A stretch of 35,169 nucleotides of DNA from Ghiorsea sp. (GCA_027055255.1 JALUNK010000084.1:1-35169), one strand, 5' to 3'; shown: positions 10,467 through 18,393, counted from the first letter of the stretch. The notes: generated by a model not told the origin, from the sequence alone. Translations and numbers: made by a program.

Positions 10467-10499
10467 ATGATTTTGATAATGACTAACCGTGGGTGCTGA
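10467..10499 (+). CDS. Possible 10-codon leader peptide upstream of the lipoprotein gene
   Basis: An ATG at 10467 preceded by AGGG (10457-10460, 6-base spacing) opens a 10-codon frame encoding MILIMTNRGC. It stops with TGA at 10497-10499, one base before the lipoprotein ATG at 10501. The leader has a better-placed Shine-Dalgarno sequence than the lipoprotein gene, which suggests translational coupling. Nothing else supports its expression, so it could be chance. Confidence 0.3.
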   Translation: MILIMTNRGC

Positions 10500-10500
10500 T

Positions 10501-13212
10501 ATGCGTATTTTATTTTTAATTTCAGCTTTGCTGCTCGCATCTTGTAGCGCGGATCAGCAAAACAATAATACTTCAACGGATGTATCTGTATCGTTGGGGC
10601 AAAGTGTTGCCTCGGGTGCTATCAGCAGTGGTATTCCTGCGAATGTTCAATCCGTAACCCTTGAGGTCTTAGCCGCCAATGGCACAGTGATTGCAGGGCC
10701 TTTGGTTGCCAATCGCCCAAACTTCACACTAAAAATCCGTGTGCCCAATGGCAAAAAGGTTCAACTTCGACTTCGTGCTTATTCTAAAGTCAATGCAGGT
10801 GGTAAAATTCTCCATGAAGGTTTATCCAAGCCTTTAGATTTGAAAGGCAAGCCTGTCACCGTTTCCATGACCATGAACTTGTCAGTCAGCATACTTGCTT
10901 CTTCTACGCCAATTTTTCGTGGTGCTTCAATCAACTTGGCAGGTTTTGTTTCAGGAAGCACACCCCCTGCTACTTCTCCTTTGATTTGGAGTGCAACAGA
11001 TGCATCAGGAGCAACTGCGACTCCTCCCAATGTTACTGATAGTTATGGCGGTCTTGTAACATGGATAGCGCCTGACAGCCCAGGCGCCTACATCATTTAT
11101 GCGGAAGTAGATAGAACCGTAAACAAGTCTCAAGAAGCTGGTATCAAAGCTTCTGCAAACATCACTGTGATCAACCAAGACCCTTACGTTGCCGCAAGCT
11201 CTAAACTACCACTTATCGCCAATGTTGGATCAACCGTAGATTATTATACATATCTGACGATTGCTGATCATGATGCAAGCGACACACTAACTTTTGATAC
11301 AACTAGTCTGCCTGCTTGGGTCATCATAACACCCAGTGCGAGCAAAAACCCGCTATCGCTTGATATACGCCTTAGCCCAACTGTTGATGTAGCACCTCGT
11401 GTTTATGCCTTTACCCTTCGTGTAAGTGATGGCTTTGGTGGCTCTGTCTCTGGCGAGGTTAAGGTCACTGTAGCGCCCAGTGGGCCAACAAACATTTCAT
11501 CTGCAAACAAAAACAATACCCCTTGCAATACAGTTTGGACAGCTGGCGGCTCGCCTTATATTATCGAATCGCCAGTAACTATTGATACTGGTTGCAAACT
11601 TCAAATTGATGGGGGAGCTACAGTTTTATTTAATAAAGGTAAAATTATCTCCGTCAATGGAACCCTTAATGTGCTAGGAACCAGCCCACTCCCTGTGTCT
11701 TTCGATTCTTATACAGCTCCCTCTAATTGGGAACGAATTGAATACCTTGAGGGCTCTTCTGGAACCATGCAGTTTGCACAAATTTCATTTGCAGGGGTTG
11801 GCACAAAACCGACCACAGATAGCGCTTTATTTATCGCTTCTAATATTAATCTATATTCAGTTTTCATGGTTGGGTCAAAATCTAAGGGTATATTTTTTGC
11901 ATCTGGCACGTCCACAGCTTCCGACTTAGCCATAATCGGTACAACGAGCAACCCCATTTATATCAATGATTCATTTATCACTACGCCTGGGAATGCTGTT
12001 GATGTCTCAATCACTGGAAATAATTATATTAGCAACACAGCAAGCGTATCGACCATTCTTGTCACGGGCGCCAATGCTACCGCAGCCATTTCAGGCTTTG
12101 AAACAGACGGGGGCAACCGAGGTATAACCATTGATAACGGTGCCACAGCAAGCATTAAAAATAATGCATTCCACAGTGCTATAGATGCTGGCATAGCCTT
12201 AAGCATTGGTGCCAACCCAACGGGAAAAGTAGTATTGCAAGATAATATTATCTCTGGAAATGCAAATGTTGGTATTAGCGTTGTAAAAGCTGGTCTTGGT
12301 TCGCTAATACAAAGTAATATCATTAGGGGCAACACAAAAGGAGGCATCGACATTCAAGCCTCTCAAGCCCAACCTATTGATATATACAATAACCTTATTG
12401 TTGAAAATCAAGGCAGTGGTATAACCGTTCGTTCACCCGCTGTAACACAAGTTAATATATTCAACAATACCGTTGCTGATAATTATTCAGCATTGGCAAC
12501 AGGTGCAGGTTTATATCTAGGTGCAAGCGCTTTGGTTACTGCGGAAAATAATATTTTTGCATCCAATGCAACAACTATAACCCTTCCGTCAACACCTCAA
12601 GACATCTATACTGCTGGCGCAGCGCTCACAACAAATAATAATATTGCAACAGATGCTTCGCTAACGGGAATCAATTTCTCCGCAGCACCAACTTTTATTG
12701 CTGGGTGGTATTTAACTGATGGATTTAACTTTGCTGGCATCGCCACCACCCCTTCGCCAAGTGGCATAAATAATGGGTCTGCTCTTTTTAGCAACTTTCC
12801 TTTTTTATCACCAACATCACCAACCCCTCCTTACCTTTACGCCCAAGCTGCAACTTCTGATGCAGGAACGACTGTGGACTTAGGCTACCACCAAGCTCAA
12901 GTTGCAGTGCCCGTAACGCAAGCAAGCATTCAAAGTGTGGTAGATATTAATGCTAACACTTCAAGGGTTATCTTTGCATTAAGCGATGCTTCAAACAATG
13001 TTGTTCTCCAACCCGAGAAACTAACCATCTCCATTCAATCTGGTGTACCATCTGCTCCAACTATCATTTCACCAGTTTATCAGGTTGGTCAAGGCTTGTA
13101 TGCTGTGGATATAGATCACACTGGGATTACAGCACTCACGAAATCAGTCACTTTCCAAGTTGTTTTACCTTACCTTGCTAACCCTTTCACTTTTACTGGT
13201 GTAACCTACTAG
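10501..13212 (+). CDS. Large surface lipoprotein with Ig/cadherin-like and beta-helix domains
   Basis: I start this 903-residue protein at ATG 10501 because it begins with a clean lipoprotein signal peptide: MRILFLISALL, then a lipobox L-A-S-C with Cys15 and Ser at +2, which favours the outer membrane. A GTG at 10489 would add four residues. About 55-130 is a beta-sandwich with a PNGKKVQLRLRAY motif, about 130-225 is Ig-like, and about 225-325 is cadherin-like (NQDP...LRVSDGFGG). About 340-790 is a right-handed beta-helix (NNLIVEN, NNTVADN), and about 800-903 is a C-terminal Ig-like domain after a DLGYHQ motif. The CNT[TV]W...GSPY...GC[RK]LQID cap, DxGYH motif and final domain are shared with the upstream giant protein, so the two are related in design. 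The role is probably surface attachment or scaffolding; no catalytic residues are recognised. Confidence 0.85.
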   Translation: MRILFLISALLLASCSADQQNNNTSTDVSVSLGQSVASGAISSGIPANVQSVTLEVLAANGTVIAGPLVANRPNFTLKIRVPNGKKVQLRLRAYSKVNAGGKILHEGLSKPLDLKGKPVTVSMTMNLSVSILASSTPIFRGASINLAGFVSGSTPPATSPLIWSATDASGATATPPNVTDSYGGLVTWIAPDSPGAYIIYAEVDRTVNKSQEAGIKASANITVINQDPYVAASSKLPLIANVGSTVDYYTYLTIADHDASDTLTFDTTSLPAWVIITPSASKNPLSLDIRLSPTVDVAPRVYAFTLRVSDGFGGSVSGEVKVTVAPSGPTNISSANKNNTPCNTVWTAGGSPYIIESPVTIDTGCKLQIDGGATVLFNKGKIISVNGTLNVLGTSPLPVSFDSYTAPSNWERIEYLEGSSGTMQFAQISFAGVGTKPTTDSALFIASNINLYSVFMVGSKSKGIFFASGTSTASDLAIIGTTSNPIYINDSFITTPGNAVDVSITGNNYISNTASVSTILVTGANATAAISGFETDGGNRGITIDNGATASIKNNAFHSAIDAGIALSIGANPTGKVVLQDNIISGNANVGISVVKAGLGSLIQSNIIRGNTKGGIDIQASQAQPIDIYNNLIVENQGSGITVRSPAVTQVNIFNNTVADNYSALATGAGLYLGASALVTAENNIFASNATTITLPSTPQDIYTAGAALTTNNNIATDASLTGINFSAAPTFIAGWYLTDGFNFAGIATTPSPSGINNGSALFSNFPFLSPTSPTPPYLYAQAATSDAGTTVDLGYHQAQVAVPVTQASIQSVVDINANTSRVIFALSDASNNVVLQPEKLTISIQSGVPSAPTIISPVYQVGQGLYAVDIDHTGITALTKSVTFQVVLPYLANPFTFTGVTY

Positions 13213-13238
13213 CCAGCTTTACTTTCCTCGGTTACCCT

Positions 13239-13261
13239 TCACCTTCATAAATTGAAGGTGA
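13239..13261 (+). promoter_or_regulatory. Hairpin covering the pepA ribosome binding site
   Basis: TCACCTTCA (13239-13247) pairs perfectly with TGAAGGTGA (13253-13261) across a five-base loop TAAAT. The 3' arm contains the AAGGTGAGG-type Shine-Dalgarno sequence for the pepA ATG at 13269. No T-run follows, so an RBS-occluding element is more likely than an intrinsic terminator. Confidence 0.5.
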
Positions 13262-13268
13262 GGTTTCC

Positions 13269-14744
13269 ATGATTCAAATCAGCATTGCAACATCAAATCA
13301 AAGTAGTATGTCTGTTTATCCCATCTTGGAGGGTAAAGCTTTAACAGCAGCAGGAAAAAGCGTTCAATCTGAACAAGCCATTGCTCACTTTTTAGCCTCG
13401 GGTGAGCATCATGGCAAATACGGCATCATACGTACTATTTACCAAGCTGACGCGCGCACTGTGTTTATTGGTGCTGGCGACTTAGGCAAACTCACCCTGC
13501 AAAAGCTTAGAGCCTTAGCCTCGAAGGTTGCCCTGAAACTGAATAAAAACAGCGTTGAAGCTGCGGACATTTATCTTAGCGAGCTTGATATTGATGGCGC
13601 TAGCCTAGCCAATAAAGTGCAAGCCATAGCCGAAGGCATTTGGCTGGGTTTATACACCTTTGATACCTACCAAACTAAAACCAAAGAAGATAAAATACAG
13701 CTTACATCGGTCAACATTGTGATTGATGGTGATGAGAGCAAAGCCAAAGCTGCACTTGATACAGCCAAAGCCATCGCAAGCGGCACGATTTTCGCGCGCA
13801 ACCTTGGCAATGAGCCCGGTAATGTTTGCACCCCTGAATATTTGGGCGAGCAAGCAGCCGCCTTATCCCATCCTAAGCTTAAAACCACAGTTTTGGACAA
13901 AGCAGCCATTGAAAAAACAGGTTTTACTGCCCTGCTCGCGGTTAACCAAGGCTCCGATATTGAACCCCGCTTTATCGTCATGGAATACAATGGCGCAGGC
14001 AACAATGATGCGCCTATTGCTTTGGTCGGCAAAGGTCTCACATTCGATGCAGGCGGCATTTCCATTAAACCCGCTGCACAAATGGATGAAATGAAGTTTG
14101 ACATGTGCGGCTCAGCGGCTGTGCTTGGCATTTTCAAAGCCATCACTGAGATGAGTTTGCCTATCAATGTGCTTGGTGTGATTCCATCCACGGAGAATTT
14201 ACTCGGTGGCAGCGCATATAAACCCGGTGATATTGTGACCACCTATAAAGGTTTAACCATTGAAGTGCTGAATACTGATGCAGAAGGCCGTGTGATTCTA
14301 TCGGATGCCCTTGCTTATGCCGCAGAGCAAAATCCTGCTGAAATCATTGATTTTGCAACGCTGACTGGTGCATGTGTGATTGCTTTGGGTGGACAAGCCA
14401 CAGGTTTGATGGGCAATTCGGATGACATCAAGCAAGGATTAATCGCATCAGGGCAAAAAACGCACGACAGAGTGTGGGAAATGCCCATGTTTGAAGAATA
14501 CCAAGAACAAATTGATTCCAAAATTGCTGATATTAAAAACACAGGTGGTAGAGAAGCAGGCACCATCACCGCAGCATGTTTCTTATCCCGCTTCGTTGAT
14601 AATATTCCTTGGGCGCATTTGGATATTGCAGGCACAGCTTGGAATATGAAAGGCACTGATATTTCACCCGTAGGCGGTGCAACGGGGGCTGGTGTACGCT
14701 TGGTCGTGGATTACTTGCAGAATAAAGCAAGTGACGTGAGCTAA
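13269..14744 (+). CDS. pepA: Leucyl (cytosol) aminopeptidase, family M17
   Basis: The 491-residue product has the length and order of bacterial PepA: a variable N-terminal domain and a C-terminal catalytic domain. The dinuclear-metal motifs are present: GKGLTFDAGG with the conserved Lys and Asp, MKFDMCGSAAV, and the family signature NTDAEGRVILSDAL with catalytic Asp and Glu. The enzyme releases N-terminal residues from peptides in the cytoplasm; PepA homologues can also bind DNA. The ATG at 13269 has a strong upstream AAGGTGAGG, which is folded into a hairpin. It lies 56 bases after the lipoprotein gene in the same direction and might be co-transcribed with it, though the functions do not obviously connect. 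Confidence 0.97.
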   Translation: MIQISIATSNQSSMSVYPILEGKALTAAGKSVQSEQAIAHFLASGEHHGKYGIIRTIYQADARTVFIGAGDLGKLTLQKLRALASKVALKLNKNSVEAADIYLSELDIDGASLANKVQAIAEGIWLGLYTFDTYQTKTKEDKIQLTSVNIVIDGDESKAKAALDTAKAIASGTIFARNLGNEPGNVCTPEYLGEQAAALSHPKLKTTVLDKAAIEKTGFTALLAVNQGSDIEPRFIVMEYNGAGNNDAPIALVGKGLTFDAGGISIKPAAQMDEMKFDMCGSAAVLGIFKAITEMSLPINVLGVIPSTENLLGGSAYKPGDIVTTYKGLTIEVLNTDAEGRVILSDALAYAAEQNPAEIIDFATLTGACVIALGGQATGLMGNSDDIKQGLIASGQKTHDRVWEMPMFEEYQEQIDSKIADIKNTGGREAGTITAACFLSRFVDNIPWAHLDIAGTAWNMKGTDISPVGGATGAGVRLVVDYLQNKASDVS

Positions 14745-14754
14745 CGCACGTCAC
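14731..14754 (+). terminator. Hairpin at the 3' end of pepA
   Basis: GTGACGTG (14731-14738) pairs with CACGTCAC (14747-14754) around an eight-base loop that includes the pepA stop codon. No T-tract follows on either strand, so termination would be weak. It could instead stabilise the 3' end or be a protein site. Confidence 0.3.
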
Positions 14755-14794
14755 ATTCACTAATACTGTATAGGTTGCGCATCAGAGGAACATT

Positions 14795-15946
14795 ATGAGC
14801 TTAAATTTTTGGCGCGACATTCCAGCATATATAGATTTTAATACATCCTTTGATGCCAACACCTACATCCCTTTTGACCCATCATGGCATCTATTCATTG
14901 CTGACATTCAAGGCAGTACAAAAGCGATTCAAGAAGGGCGATATAAAGATGTAAATATGGTGGGTGCAATGTCTATCGTGGCTGTGTTAAACGTGTGCCA
15001 AGACATTGAAATTCCTTTTGTTTTTGGTGGCGATGGCGCTTCTTTACTGGTGCCTGAAGCTTATGTGGAGCAAGCGAAAACTGCCCTACTCGGTACCAAA
15101 GCAAAATCAGAGCAAGATTTTGATCTTCATTTAAGAGTTGGCTCTATTGCTGTGCAAGCATTGAATGATAAAGGCATTGATTTACTCGTTGCTAAACATG
15201 AAATTTCAAATGATTATAAACAAGCCATTTTTTATGGCGGCGGCATGAGCAAGGCAGATGCTTTGATTAAAGGTGATGCTAGCTATTGTTATGACATTCC
15301 AGATGATTTACCTGAAGTTGATTTTAGTGGCTTGGAATGCCGCTGGCAGGATATCCCCTCACCCAAGGAAGAAACCCTTAGTTTATTAGTGTTTGCAGAT
15401 AACCCAAAAACATACAAAAATCTCTTAAGCTATATTGCCAAACATATGGGCGGTTATACCCAACGAAATCCCGTACAAGAAAAAAAACTGAACCTATCCC
15501 TATCTTTTTCCCAGTTGGCGCATGAAGCGAAAGCCAAGGCTAAAGGGTTTAAGCGTGTTATACTCACCAAAAAACTGTGGCTAGCCAATATTCTTGGTAT
15601 CATTTTGATGAAGCTGGATGCCAAGCTCGATGATTCATCTTGGGGCCAATATAAAAACCAAGTCATGCACACCACCGATGCTGAAAAATTTGATGATATA
15701 TTGCGTATGACTTTTGCCGCGAATACCCAAGAGCGTATGAAACTTGAAAAATATTTAGGGAAAAAACATAAACAAGGTGAACTATGCTATGGCATGCATA
15801 TTACCAATCGCGCTTTGATGACATGTTTGGTGTTTGAACGCATGGGCAGCCAAGTCCATTTTGTGGATGCTGCTGATGGTGGTTATGCCATGGCATCCAT
15901 TGGCTTAAAAAAACAACTCAAAGAAAAATCCTGCGAAACTGCATAA
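14795..15946 (+). CDS. DUF3095 family protein, nucleotide-cyclase-like motifs
   Basis: The 383-residue product matches DUF3095 as I recall it: N-terminal FWRDIPAYIDF, FIADIQGSTKAI, FVFGGDGASLLVP, FYGGGMSKAD, a middle ECRWQDIPSPKEE, and C-terminal LCYGMHITNRALMTCLVF with FVDAADGGYAMA. The DIQGST and FGGDG pair resembles the two metal-binding loops of class III cyclases, so a cyclase-like fold is plausible, but that is inference and the substrate is unknown. No signal peptide or membrane segment is seen. The ATG at 14795 has GAGGAA seven bases upstream. It is transcribed in the same direction as pepA, 50 bases downstream. Confidence 0.85.
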   Translation: MSLNFWRDIPAYIDFNTSFDANTYIPFDPSWHLFIADIQGSTKAIQEGRYKDVNMVGAMSIVAVLNVCQDIEIPFVFGGDGASLLVPEAYVEQAKTALLGTKAKSEQDFDLHLRVGSIAVQALNDKGIDLLVAKHEISNDYKQAIFYGGGMSKADALIKGDASYCYDIPDDLPEVDFSGLECRWQDIPSPKEETLSLLVFADNPKTYKNLLSYIAKHMGGYTQRNPVQEKKLNLSLSFSQLAHEAKAKAKGFKRVILTKKLWLANILGIILMKLDAKLDDSSWGQYKNQVMHTTDAEKFDDILRMTFAANTQERMKLEKYLGKKHKQGELCYGMHITNRALMTCLVFERMGSQVHFVDAADGGYAMASIGLKKQLKEKSCETA

Positions 15947-15975
15947 AAAAAGGAGCTACGTTTCCGTAGCTCCTT
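15944..15975 (-). terminator. Intrinsic terminator, best on the minus strand (tRNA-Glu), possibly bidirectional
   Basis: An 11-base-pair stem, AAGGAGCTACG (15950-15960) with CGTAGCTCCTT (15965-15975), closes a TTTC loop. Read on the minus strand it is followed by seven T residues (15944-15950), just downstream of tRNA-Glu. On the plus strand only a short TTAAT follows, so it may also end the DUF3095 transcript less efficiently. Confidence 0.85.
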
Positions 15976-15984
15976 AATCCTATG

Positions 15985-16061
15985 TGGCATCCCCAACCGG
16001 ATTCGAACCGGTGTTGCCGCCGTGAAAGGGCGGTGTCCTAGGCCGACTAGACGATGGGGAC
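15985..16061 (-). tRNA. tRNA-Glu (anticodon TTC)
   Basis: The 77-base minus-strand sequence folds as a cloverleaf: acceptor GTCCCCA/TGGGGAT, anticodon stem CCGCC/GGCGG with loop CTTTCAC (anticodon TTC), and T arm ACCGG-TTCGAAT-CCGGT. The discriminator is G and the CCA end is encoded. The first acceptor pair is G-U rather than the usual G-C. The anticodon arm matches E. coli tRNA-Glu as I recall it. Confidence 0.97.
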
Positions 16062-16083
16062 ATAGTCGTTTCAGACGCGGCGA

Positions 16084-16111
16084 ACTTTATCGCCAAGGCT
16101 TACGCTGTCAA
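16084..16111 (-). promoter_or_regulatory. Promoter of tRNA-Glu
   Basis: On the minus strand, TTGACA (16106-16111, perfect) is followed by a 16-base spacer and TAAAGT (16084-16089). A GC-rich stretch precedes the expected start, about 16 bases before the mature tRNA. GC-rich discriminators are typical of stringently controlled stable-RNA promoters. Confidence 0.7.
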
Positions 16112-16144
16112 CAAGCAATTCGTCTGCGCAAAGTTCATCAATAT

Positions 16145-16864
16145 TTAGCGTTTCATCAGTGTCTTAAAGTCTGCCGTTGCTTGCTTCAAACCCACAAAAA
16201 CAGCATCCGCCACAATCGCATGCCCAATATTCAAACCCATGATTTCTTTAATATCCACCATAGGTTTTGTGTTATCTAATGTGAGACCATGACCTGCATG
16301 GACTATCAAACCTATTTTATCCGCATATCTCGCAGCTTCTTGAATGCTTTTAAGCTCTGAAAGCTGTTTATCACCGTTAAAGTTGGCGTAGTGCCCTGTA
16401 TGCAATTCAATCACAGCAGCTTGAATATTTTTACTGGCATCAATTTGAGCTTTGTCTGGGTCGATAAACATAGATACGGCACAGCCTGCATCATTAAGGC
16501 GCGCCACAACATCAATCATACGCTCTATATGTCCCGCCACATCCAAACCACCTTCTGTAGTCAGCTCTTCACGGCTTTCAGGCACCAAACACACAGCTTG
16601 TGGTTTAAGCTTGCAAGCTATAGCCACCATTTCATCAGTAGCTGCCATTTCCATATTCAGATGCAGCTCCCCTGCTTGCGCCATAGCCGCAAGATTTTCC
16701 ATATCTTTATCTTGGATATGGCGGCGGTCTTCCCGCAAATGCGCTGTGATGCCATCTGCACCCGCTTCTAGACAATCTTTTGCTGCTTGAATGGGGCAAG
16801 GGTAAGTTGTGAGCCTTGCTTGCCTTAATGTGGCGATATGGTCGATATTTACACCTAGATGCAT
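16145..16864 (-). CDS. pdxJ: Pyridoxine 5'-phosphate synthase
   Basis: The 239-residue product is full length for PdxJ and opens with the family signature LGVNIDHIATLRQAR. It has the conserved HLREDRRHI, ELHTGHYAN and HAGHGL motifs of the TIM-barrel active site. The enzyme condenses 3-amino-2-oxopropyl phosphate with 1-deoxy-D-xylulose 5-phosphate to pyridoxine 5'-phosphate in vitamin B6 synthesis. The start ATG has AAGGGGA upstream. It follows trmD by only 10 bases, so it is probably co-transcribed with the rpsP-rimM-trmD genes, where rplS usually stands. Confidence 0.97.
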   Translation of the reverse strand: MHLGVNIDHIATLRQARLTTYPCPIQAAKDCLEAGADGITAHLREDRRHIQDKDMENLAAMAQAGELHLNMEMAATDEMVAIACKLKPQAVCLVPESREELTTEGGLDVAGHIERMIDVVARLNDAGCAVSMFIDPDKAQIDASKNIQAAVIELHTGHYANFNGDKQLSELKSIQEAARYADKIGLIVHAGHGLTLDNTKPMVDIKEIMGLNIGHAIVADAVFVGLKQATADFKTLMKR

Positions 16865-16874
16865 TTCAATCCCC

Positions 16875-17549
16875 TTACTTATTTGCTAACCTTATGTTTT
16901 CACTTCTTAATTGTGCCTGTTCCTCACGCCAAGCTTGTATCTTGGCATGGTCACCACTTAATAAAACTTTAGGTACTGATTTTCCTTCGAACACTTCAGG
17001 GCGTGTGTAATGCGGCCAATCCAACATGCCATCTTCAGTGAATGAATCCAGCACCGCAGATTCAGGGCTGCCCAACACATTTGGCAGCAAACGAATCATC
17101 GCATCCAACACGCACATCGCCGCAGGCTCTCCACCAGAAAGCACATAGTCACCCAAGGATAATTCTTCATCCACATAGTCTACAATGCGCTCATCAAAAC
17201 CTTCATAACGTCCACACAGCAAAGTCACACTGTCTTTTGCTATATATTCCAAAGCTTTGGCTTGGGTAAATTTATTGCCTGTAGGCGTGAGCATCACCAC
17301 ATGTGTATTGGGCTGACGTTTACGTGCCTCTGCAATCGCAGATACCACAGGCTGTGCCTTCATCAACATGCCAGGGCCACCACCATATGGTGCATCATCT
17401 ACGTTTTGATGTTTACCCGTGGCAAAGTCACGAATTTGGATACAATCCACTTGCACTGCACCGTCTGCAATCGCACGTTTAGGAATAGAGCAGCTTAGAG
17501 GCGAGTTAAAAAACTCAGGGAATAAAGTTAAGACTTGGGCGTGAAACAT
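16875..17549 (-). CDS. trmD: tRNA (guanine-N1-)-methyltransferase
   Basis: The 224-residue product begins MFHAQVLTLFPEFF and carries DAPYGGGPGMLMK, the trefoil-knot SAM-binding LLCGRYEGFDERI and LSLGDYVLSGGEPA, then DWPHYTRPEVFEG. These are all characteristic of TrmD, which methylates G37 of tRNAs reading CUN, CCN and CGG codons and prevents +1 frameshifting. It is somewhat shorter than E. coli TrmD at the C-terminus, within the family range. Its start overlaps the end of rimM by 22 bases in another frame, implying translational coupling. Confidence 0.97.
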   Translation of the reverse strand: MFHAQVLTLFPEFFNSPLSCSIPKRAIADGAVQVDCIQIRDFATGKHQNVDDAPYGGGPGMLMKAQPVVSAIAEARKRQPNTHVVMLTPTGNKFTQAKALEYIAKDSVTLLCGRYEGFDERIVDYVDEELSLGDYVLSGGEPAAMCVLDAMIRLLPNVLGSPESAVLDSFTEDGMLDWPHYTRPEVFEGKSVPKVLLSGDHAKIQAWREEQAQLRSENIRLANK

Positions 17550-18058
17550 GCATCCATTCCATCAAGAAGGTTTACTTCAATGATTTTCTTATCCAAGTCC
17601 ACAAGCTCAACCACATCTTCAATAAAGGGTAACAGCCACTCGCCTGACACTTCCATATCAACTGTGGTTTTAATTTCTAAATTATCTTGTGCACCGAATT
17701 CATGTAAAGCTGTAACCTCGCCAAGCTTGTTACCATATTGATCGCTTACCATGCAACCAATCAGGTCTTGCCAAAGAAACTCATCCTCATCCACTTCCAC
17801 TTCATCTTCAGACACAAAAATTTTCATGCCCTTCAAATCTTCTGCCTGTTCAATCGTTTCTATGCCTTCAAGCTTAGCAAGAATACGCTTTTTATGCTGG
17901 TGGCAGTCCACCACGGTATATTCCGTCACTTCGGATTCATCTTTGCCCACATACCAACGCAAATACCCGGCAACTGCGTTAACAGGCCGGGTATGCGAAA
18001 ACACGATGAGCGAACCCTTTAACCCATGTGGGTTAAGAATGTCGCCAATGTATAACAA
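17528..18058 (-). CDS. rimM: Ribosome maturation factor RimM
   Basis: The 176-residue product has the RimM N-terminal beta-barrel motif (IGDILNPHGLKGSLIV) and the PRC-barrel C-terminal domain (LIGCMVSDQYGNKLGEV, then LLPFIEDVVELVDLDKKIIEV). RimM binds ribosomal protein S19 and assists 30S head maturation. The start is a TTG at 18058, two bases after the rpsP stop, so translation probably depends on coupling to rpsP. The gene order rpsP-rimM-trmD is the usual one. Confidence 0.95.
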   Translation of the reverse strand: MLYIGDILNPHGLKGSLIVFSHTRPVNAVAGYLRWYVGKDESEVTEYTVVDCHQHKKRILAKLEGIETIEQAEDLKGMKIFVSEDEVEVDEDEFLWQDLIGCMVSDQYGNKLGEVTALHEFGAQDNLEIKTTVDMEVSGEWLLPFIEDVVELVDLDKKIIEVNLLDGMDACFTPKS

Positions 18059-18060
18059 AC

Positions 18061-18303
18061 TTATGCTTTAGAAGATTGTTTGATTAGATATGCGACGCGG
18101 TCAGATACTTGTGCACCTGTGCCAGTCCATTTATTAATTGCTTCCATATCCAATTCAATCACTTCTGGATCTTTACAAGGGTCAAAATACCCTACTTTTT
18201 CAATGAATGCACCATCGCGACGGTTGCGAGAGTCCATTACGACTACTGCATAAAAAGGACGTTTCTTGCGTCCACCACGTTGTAAGCGAATAACTGTTGC
18301 CAT
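18061..18303 (-). CDS. rpsP: 30S ribosomal protein S16
   Basis: The 80-residue product begins [21 protein letters not shown] and has the S16 features [19 protein letters not shown] and the short C-terminal helix. I place the start at ATG 18303 because a strong GGAGG lies upstream and the S16 N-terminus is invariant there; an in-frame upstream extension is not part of the protein. It is the first gene of a ribosome/tRNA maturation operon with rimM, trmD and pdxJ. Confidence 0.97.
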   Translation of the reverse strand: MATVIRLQRGGRKKRPFYAVVVMDSRNRRDGAFIEKVGYFDPCKDPEVIELDMEAINKWTGTGAQVSDRVAYLIKQSSKA

Positions 18304-18332
18304 GTAACTAATACCTCCGATAAGGATGGCGC

Positions 18333-18360
18333 ACTTTAACGGCAAGATTTGTAATGTCAT
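18333..18360 (-). promoter_or_regulatory. Probable promoter of the rpsP-rimM-trmD-pdxJ operon
   Basis: On the minus strand ATGACA (18355-18360), a 16-base spacer and TAAAGT (18333-18338) lie 30 bases upstream of the rpsP ATG. A short GC-rich element follows. The spacer and -10 are the same as in the tRNA-Glu promoter. Confidence 0.5.
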
Positions 18361-18393
18361 CAGCAAATTTACAATCTGCACCGACCATCCGAT

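Noticed and set aside
13239-13261. Intrinsic terminator after the lipoprotein gene
   Set aside because: The stem is good but no T-run follows on the plus strand, and the 3' arm is the pepA Shine-Dalgarno sequence; treated as a possible regulatory hairpin.
13650-14242. Minus-strand frames within pepA (up to 191 codons)
   Set aside because: They are antisense to a fully conserved M17 peptidase and show no known motifs.
18304-18381. N-terminal extension of ribosomal protein S16
   Set aside because: S16 begins at [11 protein letters not shown] with GGAGG upstream; the extension covers the probable promoter region.
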